This document shows, piece by piece, positions 52,111 to 61,386 of a stretch of 64,000 nt of DNA. Positions within the stretch are counted from its first letter, which is position 1; each line of letters starts with the position of its first letter. Below the pieces are notes generated by a model. It worked only from the letters and a program-made list of their open reading frames with translations. It was not told the origin of the DNA and did not search any database. The translations under genes and the position numbers were made by a program. Source of the DNA: Methanococcoides alaskense (GTDB lineage Archaea; Halobacteriota; Methanosarcinia; Methanosarcinales; Methanosarcinaceae); the NCBI RefSeq assembly GCF_031454185.1, contig NZ_JAVDQI010000005.1, forward strand, positions 119,608-183,607, in the 5' to 3' direction.

Positions 52111-53958
52111 TTAGTTAGCCTTTTTTACATGCCTGAGGTCCACAGCTACCCCTCGTGAAGACCCCACCATCTCTTCTCCACTCATCATAGCACGTCCGAC
52201 ACCTATTGCTTTACTTCCGGTGATCATAACCTCATCTCCGGGTCTGATATTCTTGTCAGCTGCAACAACGCCAGGTGCAAGCAATGAGCCTCTTGGGAGG
52301 AAATCATCTATGGTCACCGTATAACCTGAGTACTCTTCGGAATTTGAAAGTAATCGTATCCCTGCAACGGTAAGTGCGAGTGTACCATACTGTGGTATCA
52401 TTGTAGCTATCTGCTCTTTGCCAATGAATACCTGATGTTTGGGGAATGGCGCCTTTATCTTTGCATCGTCAGGTACGACCAGCTTACCGGCACCTGAGCC
52501 GAACTGGTAGTCTGCAATAGCACGCATCATGTCGGTCCTTGATCTGCTCTGCTTATACTCCTTTTCTGATACTATCTCAGAAAGGGTCTTTTTCAGGTTA
52601 TCAAGGGAATCGTATGAGGACACGTTCCCTGTACTTGTATAGATGAAATCGATGGAAAGTTGTTCTGAGACTATCTCACATATTTCCCTGTAAGCTCCTT
52701 CCAAATGTGCTACGACATGTGAATATTTGTGTTTTGAAAGATAATCCCTGAGGCAGGAGGAGACCCACTTTATTTCTTCAGCATCCCAGTATCCTGTCAC
52801 AACAGTATCATAATGTGCTGCAGGATAGGTCATTTCAAGTTCCCTAGGTACGATACCGAGTGGGGAGGTAAGGATTACCTCATGTACGAATTTCCTGTAC
52901 TTTCCAAGTGATTTTATGAACTTGTTATGGGAATTGGATATTGAATATGGTTTCTTTGCTGAACAGGGAAAAAGCACGAGTATTTCGGATTCTGGAGGCG
53001 TATATCTTTCCTGTATCCTTTTTGCAAACCTAACGACTTCAGGCCTTGTCATGGATTCAGAAGTTGTTGCAAGCATCTGGTTGGACCTGACAATAGGGGT
53101 TTGCTTTTCCATGTAGTCGTACTGGGTATCGGAAAGCCTCAAAAGTGCTGCAAGCCACGGTTCTGTTCTACACTGTCCTTCAATGTATTCACGAAGGTTA
53201 CCGGAGCGTATCCTTTCCCTTGCTAGGACTATCTCTGCTTCTAGCATGTTGCGGTTATGTCTGCTGATCAGCTCTGCCCTATCAGCTTTAGGCATTGCTC
53301 TTAGTTCCTCGAGTGTAATAGGTGCGCATGCTTCACATCTGCATGGCAGCTCTGTCATCGAATCAAGGAAATATTTGCCGGCAGTTGTCATGTAGATATC
53401 GTTATATCCGGCTATTATTGCCTTTGTATCATCAACAATATCTATTCCAAGGTAAATAAGCATTGCAGCATTTACAGGGGTACAGAGGTTCGGCAGGTAA
53501 ATAGCGGTATCAGGAGCAACACTATCTTTCAGATCGATAAGTCTCTCCAAGAACTTTCTCGCATTGCCTTCTAAAGAACCTGCACCTTCCATTACGTAAA
53601 GGTCAGCCTTTTTCACATCCACACCTTTGCGGAAGATGCGGCCTATGGGACCTGTGGATTCAACTTCGGTTCTCTCCGAGATCTTCAGTACCATATCTTC
53701 AGGTACTTCCAGGGTCAGGTCCTGATGAGGGAGTATGATAATAGTTTCATCCCCGACCTCTTCGCGAATCTTCCTGATCCTTTCTTCCGCTTCTTCAATA
53801 GAGATGTTCCAGATGGAGCCTGCATCTGTTATGGGGGAATGGGCATCTTTAAGGGATGCTGTATCAATTATATATGGTGTCCTTACTGGTGTTGGAAAGA
53901 GTATTTTTCCAATTCGGGCAGCACCATCCCGTTGTTCTACCTCAAAGTATGATGTCAT
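52111..53958 (-). CDS. arcS: Archaeosine synthase
   Basis: 615 aa (TgtA2 type). TGT-derived N-terminal domain lacking catalytic Asp context, then the ArcS-specific core 'VLFPCSAKKPYSISNSHNKF' (about residues 325-344), and a C-terminal PUA domain ('GTLALTVAGIRLL', 'VVAADKNIRPGDEVMITGSK'). It converts preQ0-15 of archaeal tRNA to archaeosine using lysine, with RaSEA in some taxa. Third tRNA-modification gene of this window besides taw1. Stop TAA. Confidence 0.95.
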   Translation of the reverse strand: MTSYFEVEQRDGAARIGKILFPTPVRTPYIIDTASLKDAHSPITDAGSIWNISIEEAEERIRKIREEVGDETIIILPHQDLTLEVPEDMVLKISERTEVESTGPIGRIFRKGVDVKKADLYVMEGAGSLEGNARKFLERLIDLKDSVAPDTAIYLPNLCTPVNAAMLIYLGIDIVDDTKAIIAGYNDIYMTTAGKYFLDSMTELPCRCEACAPITLEELRAMPKADRAELISRHNRNMLEAEIVLARERIRSGNLREYIEGQCRTEPWLAALLRLSDTQYDYMEKQTPIVRSNQMLATTSESMTRPEVVRFAKRIQERYTPPESEILVLFPCSAKKPYSISNSHNKFIKSLGKYRKFVHEVILTSPLGIVPRELEMTYPAAHYDTVVTGYWDAEEIKWVSSCLRDYLSKHKYSHVVAHLEGAYREICEIVSEQLSIDFIYTSTGNVSSYDSLDNLKKTLSEIVSEKEYKQSRSRTDMMRAIADYQFGSGAGKLVVPDDAKIKAPFPKHQVFIGKEQIATMIPQYGTLALTVAGIRLLSNSEEYSGYTVTIDDFLPRGSLLAPGVVAADKNIRPGDEVMITGSKAIGVGRAMMSGEEMVGSSRGVAVDLRHVKKAN

Positions 53959-54047
53959 GTTTCCCTAATATGCTTAAGTAGATGTAAATCTTTTCTACTG
54001 AACATAAGTACCCAAACGTTTATTTTTAAAAAGACTTTCAGGTTAAG

Positions 54048-55421
54048 ATGATGCTCGCTAAAGAACTTGAGGAGATTCTCGGGAAAGAGAATGTTTCTAC
54101 CCGAATGTCAGAGCTTTACTGTTATTCCTTTGATGCTTCCGGTGTGGAAGGGCTGCCGGAAGTTGTTGTAAGGCCTGCAACCACTGAACAGGTGGCTGAT
54201 GTGGTGAAATTAGCGGACATGTCTAACACTCCTGTTGTTGCAAGGGGAGCAGGCTCAGGTCTTTGCGGCGGTGCGGTTGCTGTAGAAGGCGGCATTGTGC
54301 TTGATATGTGCTCAATGGACCGCATCCTTGACATTGATATTGACAATCTTCAGATCACGGTGGAATCCGGTGTTGTTCACGAAGAAATTAACAAGGCACT
54401 GGAACCGTATGGGTTTTTCTTCCCCCCTGATCCCGGAAGCACTGCCATGTGTACCATCGGCGGGCTCATGGCGAACAATGGAAGTGGGATGAGATGTGTG
54501 AAATACGGTACTACCAGGAACTATGTTCTCGATCTTGAGGTAGTGATGGCCGATGGCAGAATAGTGCACACCGGCTCGAAGACTTTGAAAACAGCTTCAG
54601 GGTATGATCTAACCGATCTGATGGTAGGTTCTGAAGGTACTCTTGGTATCATCACTAAGGCTGTGCTCAAGATTCATCCCCTGCCCCATGCCCGCAGTGT
54701 CATACTTGCATCCTTTGACAATACCACTCTTGCCGGTGAGGCCGTGGTGAAGGTGCTCTCATCCGGGATCATACCCTCTGCGTGTGAGATCCTTGACAGT
54801 ACTGCCATCAAGGCGGTCAGGAGGTTCGACCCTTCCGTGGAACTTCCTGATGTGGGTGCTATTCTTATGATAGAAGTGGACGGGATGGAGAATGCGGTCA
54901 AGGAAGAAGCTGCTCTTGTGGGGAAAGCCTGTGAGGAGCTGGCTTCTGCCATAAAGGTCGCTGAGAGTGGAGCTGAAAGTGAGAATCTATGGAAGGCACG
55001 CAGGCTGGTAGGTGCTGCCATATCAAAGATCGATGTTAAGCGCACTCGTATCTATGTAGGAGAAGACATTGGGGTTCCAATAAAAGAACTACCCGGTATG
55101 CTCGAATACGTGCGTTCGCTTTCAGAAGAGTTCGATATTCACATCATGACCTATGGGCATATCGGCGATGGGAATCTCCATACCGGGATGGCCATCGATA
55201 TGCTCAGTGAGGAAGAACTGGAAAGTGCGCATGCCGTAGCGGACAGGATATACAGGCGTGCGATCTCTGTGGGTGGTACTGTGAGTGCCGAGCATGGGGT
55301 GGGGAAGGCACGAGCGATGTATATGGAACTGGAACATCCAACTTCTCTTGAGGCGATGCGGCAGATAAAGAAGGCCCTTGATCCGAAAGGGATACTTAAT
55401 CCGGGTAAAATGGGGCTTTGA
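54048..55421 (+). CDS. glcD: FAD-linked oxidase, GlcD/lactate dehydrogenase type
   Basis: 457 aa. PP-loop FAD_binding_4 domain with 'PVVARGAGSGLCGGAVAVEG' and 'PPDPGSTAMCTIGGLMANNG'; substrate/C-terminal domain with 'YGHIGDGNLHTGMAID' and 'EHGVGKARAMYMELE' (His residues of the active site). Oxidises a 2-hydroxy acid (glycolate or D-lactate) and passes electrons to the Fe-S subunit encoded immediately downstream. Start ATG 54048. Confidence 0.92.
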   Translation: MMLAKELEEILGKENVSTRMSELYCYSFDASGVEGLPEVVVRPATTEQVADVVKLADMSNTPVVARGAGSGLCGGAVAVEGGIVLDMCSMDRILDIDIDNLQITVESGVVHEEINKALEPYGFFFPPDPGSTAMCTIGGLMANNGSGMRCVKYGTTRNYVLDLEVVMADGRIVHTGSKTLKTASGYDLTDLMVGSEGTLGIITKAVLKIHPLPHARSVILASFDNTTLAGEAVVKVLSSGIIPSACEILDSTAIKAVRRFDPSVELPDVGAILMIEVDGMENAVKEEAALVGKACEELASAIKVAESGAESENLWKARRLVGAAISKIDVKRTRIYVGEDIGVPIKELPGMLEYVRSLSEEFDIHIMTYGHIGDGNLHTGMAIDMLSEEELESAHAVADRIYRRAISVGGTVSAEHGVGKARAMYMELEHPTSLEAMRQIKKALDPKGILNPGKMGL

Positions 55422-55422
55422 T

Positions 55423-56493
55423 ATGCAGGAAGATAAGCAAAGGTCGATCCTCAAATGTGTCCGTTGCGGGACATGTCGCAGTATATGCCCGGTCTTTGAA
55501 GAACTTGGCTGGGAATCTTTCAGTACGAGAGGGCGTATGCTTCTTGCAAAGGGCATCTCAAAAGGGATGGATGTGGATGAAAGTATGATCGATAGCATCA
55601 ATACCTGTACCATATGTGGGTTGTGTGAGCAGATGTGTCCTGCAGGAGCAAAGCCAACTGATGTCTTCGAAGAGTTACGTCGCGACCTTGTCAGGATGGG
55701 CAAGGTCAAAGGTTCACAATTAGAATTGTATAATAATACTCTTCTTACAGGAAATCCCCTTGGCGAAAAGAGGTCTGATACAAGTTTTATCCTGGGGCAA
55801 AGGGATGTTCCCAAGGTTGCAGACTATGTATATTTCGTAGGGTGCCTTGGTTCATATCGGTTCAGGGAAGCTGCTCTCAGGACATATGACCTTATCAGAG
55901 ATATGGGGGTGACCGTACTTTCCGATGAGGTATGTTGTGGCTCTCCGCTACTCAGGACAGGATTCGATGCGGATGAGCTCATAAGACATAATCTTGAGCA
56001 GATCGAAAACACCGGTGCACATACCATAATAGCCAGTTGTGCAGGTTGTTATAATACGTTCAAGAATGACTATCCCGACAGGTTCAATGTCGTTCACATC
56101 ACTGAGTTTTTGGTGGAACATATGGATGAGTTGGGGCTTGGAAGACTGGATCTCACGGTAACTTATCACGATCCGTGTCATCTTGGCAGAGCAAACAGGA
56201 TATTTGATGCTCCCCGAAAACTGATAATGGCTGTCTGTGACCTTAAAGAGATGAGGACCAACAGGGAAAATGCCAGATGTTGTGGAGGTGGCGGGGGAGT
56301 TAGGAAAGGCTATCCTGACCTTTCGGCTTCAATTGCTAAAAAGAGGATAATGGATGTTCCCGATGGTGTGGACAATATTGTAACATGCTGTCCGTTGTGT
56401 AGGACGAATCTGGAACAGGCAAGTGATGTTCCAGTCATTGACCTGCTGGACCTCTTATATATGGCACAAAAAGAAGTGATGAAGGTCGTCTAA
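55423..56493 (+). CDS. glcF: Fe-S oxidoreductase subunit with two CCG domains (GlcF/LldE type)
   Basis: 356 aa. Two 4Fe-4S motifs near the N-terminus ('CVRCGTCRSICPV', 'CTICGLCEQMCPAG'), then two cysteine-rich CCG domains ('DEVCCGSPLLRTG', 'DPCHLGRANRIFDAP' and 'CCGGGGGVRKGYP'). ATG 55423 begins one base after the glcD stop. The pair is a soluble or membrane-associated 2-hydroxyacid dehydrogenase; the CCG modules resemble HdrB, so heterodisulfide or a quinone-like carrier could be the acceptor. Confidence 0.93.
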   Translation: MQEDKQRSILKCVRCGTCRSICPVFEELGWESFSTRGRMLLAKGISKGMDVDESMIDSINTCTICGLCEQMCPAGAKPTDVFEELRRDLVRMGKVKGSQLELYNNTLLTGNPLGEKRSDTSFILGQRDVPKVADYVYFVGCLGSYRFREAALRTYDLIRDMGVTVLSDEVCCGSPLLRTGFDADELIRHNLEQIENTGAHTIIASCAGCYNTFKNDYPDRFNVVHITEFLVEHMDELGLGRLDLTVTYHDPCHLGRANRIFDAPRKLIMAVCDLKEMRTNRENARCCGGGGGVRKGYPDLSASIAKKRIMDVPDGVDNIVTCCPLCRTNLEQASDVPVIDLLDLLYMAQKEVMKVV

Positions 56494-56499
56494 GTTCAT

Positions 56500-58029
56500 T
56501 TATGTGCAGATGGGGCCTTTATCAACGAATACAGGCAATTTGACATAGATCTCGGTGCCCTGCTCTACTTCACTGTTTATCCCTATGGTGCCTCTATGCG
56601 CTTCGATTATCTTTTTACAGATGATCAGTCCATAATCCTGACTACAGTAACAGATATCACATTTAGTTTCTTCTTCAGGAGCTTCACTGAATATATGGGT
56701 TAGCATCTCTTTTGGAATGCCTTTACCTGTATCTTTTATGACGATGTGTATCTCCCCGTTCTCTTCTGAGGCAAGGATGGATATCTTCCTTCCTGATGGA
56801 GTATATTTGATAGCGTTGCCAAGCAGATGCATCAATACACTTTCTATGTATCTTGCGTTCCCGTGTACTGGTGAGAGCGAATCGGAAATGTCGGTAGTGA
56901 CCTCGATCCCCTTCTGATCGATCTGGGGGGACATGTCTTTTTTGATTATTTCAAGTATTTTTCTGATATTAATAAGACTGAATGTATATTTTATCGTCTC
57001 GTTCTGCATTTCATTTACATAGAACAGTGATTCTATGAGATGTTGCAGGCGTTCTGAATTTCGGACCACCGATTCCATTGTCTTTTTTTGATGCTCGTTC
57101 AGGTCTCCCAGTCTTTCATTGTAGAGCAGGTCACTGAAACCTTTTATTGATATCAATGGTGTTCTTAGTTCATGGTTGATGTTTGCCAGGAATTCATCTT
57201 TCAACTTGTGGGAGATCTGGAGCTTTTCGTTAGCCTTTGAAAGTTCTTCTTCAATAATTTTTCTTTCAGTCGTGTCTTCTCCTGAACGAATTATCCCTGT
57301 GATGTTGCCTTCACTATCTTTTAATATCACATCATGCCAGAGGATCATGCATTCGGAAAACGTGCCATCCGCATTTTTAGTCACTACTAAACGTTCGTAA
57401 TATTCAGGGGGTTCAACTTTGCCGCTCAAGGTGTCGAGAAGGTCTTGTTTTCGGCTTTCACATCCGTCTTCCGGAATAAAATCTATCCAGCTTTTACCGC
57501 TAATATCCTTTTTCTCCCAATCAAAGATATCACAGCTCTTCTGATTTGCGAATACTATTTCCGTGTCCGTGTTGATTATGACAATGATAGTGCCTGCTGC
57601 ATCGAGATATTGATATGCCTGGTTCCTTTCCTGGATTATGTTTTCCTGCAAGTGTTTTATTTTTAAAAGGGATTGCACACGGCTTAATATTTCCATATGA
57701 CTGATAGGTTTGTTAAGAAAATCGTCTGCACCTTCTTCAAGGCTTTTTATCTTTTCTTCCCTTTCTGCCAGTGAGGTCAGCATTAAGATAGGTATGAGCT
57801 TCGTGCGTTCATTATTCTTCAATGTCCTGCACAGCTCATGACCTGTAATGTCTGGAACCATGATGTCAAGTATGATCATATCAGGACTTTCGGCAATTGC
57901 GATCTCAAGACCCTTGCAACCGGAATATGCTTTTATGACCTCATAGTCGGAGCTGAGCATAGCTTCCAGCAGTTCAACATCATCATTTTCATTATCAATG
58001 ATCAATATTTTCGATCTTTTTCGGGTCAT
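56500..58029 (-). CDS. Response-regulator/PAS/histidine kinase hybrid
   Basis: 509 aa, cytoplasmic, no transmembrane helices. Receiver domain at residues 6-120 ('SPDMIILDIMVPDITGHE', phospho-acceptor Asp54-55 region, 'LTSLAEREEKIKSLEEGADD'), PAS domain ~135-260, HisKA with 'NINHELRTPLISIKGFSDLL' (His about 285), HATPase with 'LLGNAIKYTPSGRKISI' and 'IKDTGKGIPKEM'. Receiver-first hybrids are common in Methanosarcinales and often signal through unknown partners. Monocistronic, stop TAA. Confidence 0.95.
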   Translation of the reverse strand: MTRKRSKILIIDNENDDVELLEAMLSSDYEVIKAYSGCKGLEIAIAESPDMIILDIMVPDITGHELCRTLKNNERTKLIPILMLTSLAEREEKIKSLEEGADDFLNKPISHMEILSRVQSLLKIKHLQENIIQERNQAYQYLDAAGTIIVIINTDTEIVFANQKSCDIFDWEKKDISGKSWIDFIPEDGCESRKQDLLDTLSGKVEPPEYYERLVVTKNADGTFSECMILWHDVILKDSEGNITGIIRSGEDTTERKIIEEELSKANEKLQISHKLKDEFLANINHELRTPLISIKGFSDLLYNERLGDLNEHQKKTMESVVRNSERLQHLIESLFYVNEMQNETIKYTFSLINIRKILEIIKKDMSPQIDQKGIEVTTDISDSLSPVHGNARYIESVLMHLLGNAIKYTPSGRKISILASEENGEIHIVIKDTGKGIPKEMLTHIFSEAPEEETKCDICYCSQDYGLIICKKIIEAHRGTIGINSEVEQGTEIYVKLPVFVDKGPICT

Positions 58030-58088
58030 GTTTATTCTATGAAATTATGGAATCTAGCCTATCGATTATCTTCATATTATAAAAATTT

Positions 58089-59957
58089 TCATCTTTTTGG
58101 TGCAAACACATTCTTGCCTTTTCGTGGTATCAGGCAATTCCAGGTACTTCCGACAAGGTCCTGTCGGTCTGCATTTTTTAATCCTTCGTAGATGAGGCTA
58201 TGGTTTTTCGGGTCACGATAATGCATCATTGCTCTCTGGATGTTCTTTTCTCTACGAGAAGTGGCTACATAGACTGGTTTTCCTGTGAAGGGATCAAGTC
58301 CTGTGTGGAACATACAGGTTGATACGGTCATCGGGGTTGGTATGAAATCCTGTACCTGCTCGGTATATCTGTCAGTTGCTTTGATGTACTCTGCAAGTTC
58401 TATCATATCATCCATTGTACATGCAGGGTGACCTGACATAAGGAACGTTACAAGATACTGGTCTTTGTTCAGTCTCTTGTTAGTTTCCTTAAATATCTTG
58501 GCAAATTTTTCAAATACTTCTCTTCCTGGCTTTTTCATACAGTCCGTGACTGATTTTGAAAAGTGTTCAGGTGCAATTTTCAATTGACCGCTGACGTGAT
58601 ATTGGCAGAGCTCTGTGATATATTCAGGGTCTTGTAAGGCGAGGTCATATCGAACTCCATAACTTACAAAAACACGCTTTACTTCCGGCATTTCCCGAAG
58701 CTGGCGCAACATTTCGATATTTTCTTTGTGGGATGTGTCCATGGAGGGGCAGGGTTCAGGGTACAGACAAAGTTTATCCTTGCAGGCGCCTTTGTTCTCC
58801 CAGTTCTTGCATTTCATGGCATACATGTTAGCAGTTGGTCCGCCAACCCCTATTATGTTGCCTTTGAATTCTTTCATTCTTGTGAGAAGCTCAGCTTCAT
58901 GCAGGATGGAGTCAATACTACGGCTTGTTATCATTCTTCCCTGATGTTGTGCGATGGCACAGAAAGAACAGCTTCCAAAACAGCCTCTGTGAGTTGCTAT
59001 TGAGAATCTGACCGTTTCAAGAGCAGGTACTGGCTCTTTGTATGAGGGATGCTCCCGTCGGGTGTAAGGTAGATCATATACATGATCAAGTTCCTTTTGG
59101 GAAAGCGGTCTCATTGGGGGGTTCTGGACGATGGTCGTTTTTGGGTGGGGTTGGACAAGGGCAATACCTCTTACGGGGTCCTGTTGGTCATACATTAGCT
59201 TGAATGCTTTTGCATAGGTAGGCTTGTCCTTTGATACTTCATTGTAGGAAGGCATTTCCACGTAAGGGAAAGGTATCTGATCGTTCTCTTTCGCTTCCTT
59301 CCATTTTTTCACCTCAAGTTTCCATGTGGTCCCGGGAATATCATTTATGTTCCTGATATCTTCACCTGAATCGAGCCTTCGGGCGATCTCAGGTGTTTGC
59401 AGCTCTCCCATTCCATATACGAGAAGGTCTGCGGGCGCATCGGTGAGTATGGATTGTCTTACTTTGCCTGACCAGTGGTCGAATTCAGCAAAACGCCTGA
59501 GGGACGCTTCTATTCCGCCGATGACAATAGGTACGTCAGGATATGTTTGTTTTAGACGGTTGGAGTAGACAACGACTGCACGGCTGGGGCGAAGTCCTGG
59601 TTGGCCTCCAGGGGAGTACGTGTCCTTTGAACGTGGTTTTAGTGCAGGGGTATAGTTGCTGACCATTGAGTCAGTGTTCCCTGAAGTGACTGCGAAGAAA
59701 AGCCGGGGTTTTCCCAGTTTGGTGAAATCCTTTGTGTCTTCCCAGTTAGGTTGGGAGATTATCCCTACTTTGAATCCTGCATCTTCCAGGACGCGTCCTA
59801 TGATGGTTGCACCAAAGCTGGGGTGGTCTACATAGGCGTCACCTGTTACAATGATTATGTCAAGTTGATCCCATCCGCGACTCTTGATATCTTTAATATC
59901 CATTGGGAGAAAGCGGGATGTATCTATCTTTTTCGGGTTACGTTTTTTCTGTGACAT
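58089..59957 (-). CDS. YgiQ-family radical SAM protein
   Basis: 622 aa. N-terminal B12-binding-like domain ('LDIIIVTGDAYVDHPSFGAT'), 'RPSRAVVVYSNRLKQTYPDV', then the radical SAM cluster 'ATHRGCFGSCSFCAIAQHQG' (CX3CX2C) and a C-terminal DUF3362-like region. The architecture is UPF0313/YgiQ. Reaction unknown. Start ATG 59957. Confidence 0.95.
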   Translation of the reverse strand: MSQKKRNPKKIDTSRFLPMDIKDIKSRGWDQLDIIIVTGDAYVDHPSFGATIIGRVLEDAGFKVGIISQPNWEDTKDFTKLGKPRLFFAVTSGNTDSMVSNYTPALKPRSKDTYSPGGQPGLRPSRAVVVYSNRLKQTYPDVPIVIGGIEASLRRFAEFDHWSGKVRQSILTDAPADLLVYGMGELQTPEIARRLDSGEDIRNINDIPGTTWKLEVKKWKEAKENDQIPFPYVEMPSYNEVSKDKPTYAKAFKLMYDQQDPVRGIALVQPHPKTTIVQNPPMRPLSQKELDHVYDLPYTRREHPSYKEPVPALETVRFSIATHRGCFGSCSFCAIAQHQGRMITSRSIDSILHEAELLTRMKEFKGNIIGVGGPTANMYAMKCKNWENKGACKDKLCLYPEPCPSMDTSHKENIEMLRQLREMPEVKRVFVSYGVRYDLALQDPEYITELCQYHVSGQLKIAPEHFSKSVTDCMKKPGREVFEKFAKIFKETNKRLNKDQYLVTFLMSGHPACTMDDMIELAEYIKATDRYTEQVQDFIPTPMTVSTCMFHTGLDPFTGKPVYVATSRREKNIQRAMMHYRDPKNHSLIYEGLKNADRQDLVGSTWNCLIPRKGKNVFAPKR

Positions 59958-59969
59958 GTGTTTGTCCTT

Positions 59970-60605
59970 TTATCGGTATGCTCTTGACATCTGTAGTGAT
60001 AAACGTATCTGCTTGTTCACGTCATCACTGGTAACTGGGCCGTGCCCTGGGTAGAGTGTAATTACGTCTAGTTCTGTTAGTTTTTCTATGGATGCTGAAA
60101 GCTTGTCCAATGAGCCGCCGGTAAAATCGGTGCGGCCAATTCCTCCGTTCGGGAATACAGTGTCACCGGAGAAAAGGCTTTTCGAAGATGGCTCGTAAAG
60201 TGATATTCCTCCAGGGGTGTGGCCGGGGGTGTGAATGACCTCCAGGGATTCGGTTTCGCTTATCTTTATTATGTCACCGTTCTCGTAGAGGATGTCCGGG
60301 TCGATGTCCGGGGCTGGTGCTGAGAAGAGTATGGATACACTTTCTTCTTTACTTTTCAGGGCCTGGGCATCATCTTTGTGTATGGCTATAGGGGCATTGC
60401 ATATTTCTGCTACGGATTTAGCTGCGGCGCAGTGGTCGAAGTGAGAGTGGGTCAGTATTATCAGTTCGATATTTTCCGGTCGTGTGTGCTCTTTTATTTT
60501 TTGTATGAGCTGATCGGTATCCATTCCGGGATCGATGAGTATCTTTTCGTTTATGAGGTATGAGTTGGATGCGTATGGGGACGTGGTTATGCTGGTGATC
60601 TTCAT
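59970..60605 (-). CDS. Metallo-beta-lactamase-fold hydrolase (glyoxalase II-like)
   Basis: 211 aa. 'LTHSHFDHCAAAKSV' is the HxHxDH zinc motif; 'VIHTPGHTPGGISLYEPS' gives the third His and 'FSGDTVFPNGGIGRTDF' the bridging Asp; 'LYPGHGP' ends the active site. Thiolester or glyoxalase activity is family-typical but untested. 20 bp from the TatD gene, same strand. Confidence 0.92.
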   Translation of the reverse strand: MKITSITTSPYASNSYLINEKILIDPGMDTDQLIQKIKEHTRPENIELIILTHSHFDHCAAAKSVAEICNAPIAIHKDDAQALKSKEESVSILFSAPAPDIDPDILYENGDIIKISETESLEVIHTPGHTPGGISLYEPSSKSLFSGDTVFPNGGIGRTDFTGGSLDKLSASIEKLTELDVITLYPGHGPVTSDDVNKQIRLSLQMSRAYR

Positions 60606-60625
60606 TGTTTGACTCCGGGTGTGTT

Positions 60626-61381
60626 TTAGATACCAAATATCTTCTTCGTGTTCCTGAAGGTGGCGTTTGCAATGGTCTCAATATCTGTGCCTTTTGCTTC
60701 TGCTATTACTGAGAGGTTGTCCAGTACGAATGCGGGTTCGTTCCTTCCTTTGCGAGGGGATAGGTAGGGGCTATCGGTCTCAATGAGCATTTTGTCAAGG
60801 GGGACGTTCTCTGCTATTTTCTTATGGTGCTCTGAAAAACAGACTATTGTGGGGATGGATATGTAGTATCCTGCATCGGTTATCCTGGTGGCTGTTTCTA
60901 TTGAGCCTCCATAGCAGTGGAAGACGACCTTGTCGAGTTCCTTTACCATTTCAAAACAGTCTTCTTCGGCTTCCCTTCCGTGAATTACGAGTGTCTTCTC
61001 ATATTTTTCTGCTATCTCTATTACTTTACGGAAGTATTGTTTTTGGTGTTCTCTTTCCTTGTCTTCCTTATAGTAATGATAGTCAAGACCTGCTTCTCCT
61101 ATACCTACTGCTTGCTCTGCATGTAGTTCTAGCTGGAGGAGGATCGAATTGGCGACTTCGTTGCCGTAGTGGGATACTACCAGAGGGCTTAGGCCAATTG
61201 TAGGATAGATAAAATCGTATTCGCTTGCAAGTGCGAGTGTTGCCTGGTTTGTTTTCAGGTCAATTCCCGAGTTGACCATTTTAACAACACCCGCATTGCG
61301 TGCTCTTTCTATTGTTTCATCACGGTCACGGTTGAACTTTGGGAAGTCAAGGTGACAATGTGAGTCTATGACCTTTAGCAT
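60626..61381 (-). CDS. TatD-family metal-dependent nuclease
   Basis: 251 aa TIM-barrel amidohydrolase. 'VIDSHCHLDFPKFNRDRDE' (HxH), 'VGIGEAGLDYHYYKEDKE' (Glu), 'LVIHGREAE' (His), 'VVFHCYGGS' (His) and 'LIETDSPYLSP' (Asp) are all present. Acts as a DNA 3'-exonuclease in bacteria. Tightly packed between the MBL and LeuA-like genes (5 bp). Confidence 0.95.
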   Translation of the reverse strand: MLKVIDSHCHLDFPKFNRDRDETIERARNAGVVKMVNSGIDLKTNQATLALASEYDFIYPTIGLSPLVVSHYGNEVANSILLQLELHAEQAVGIGEAGLDYHYYKEDKEREHQKQYFRKVIEIAEKYEKTLVIHGREAEEDCFEMVKELDKVVFHCYGGSIETATRITDAGYYISIPTIVCFSEHHKKIAENVPLDKMLIETDSPYLSPRKGRNEPAFVLDNLSVIAEAKGTDIETIANATFRNTKKIFGI

Positions 61382-61386
61382 GCTCC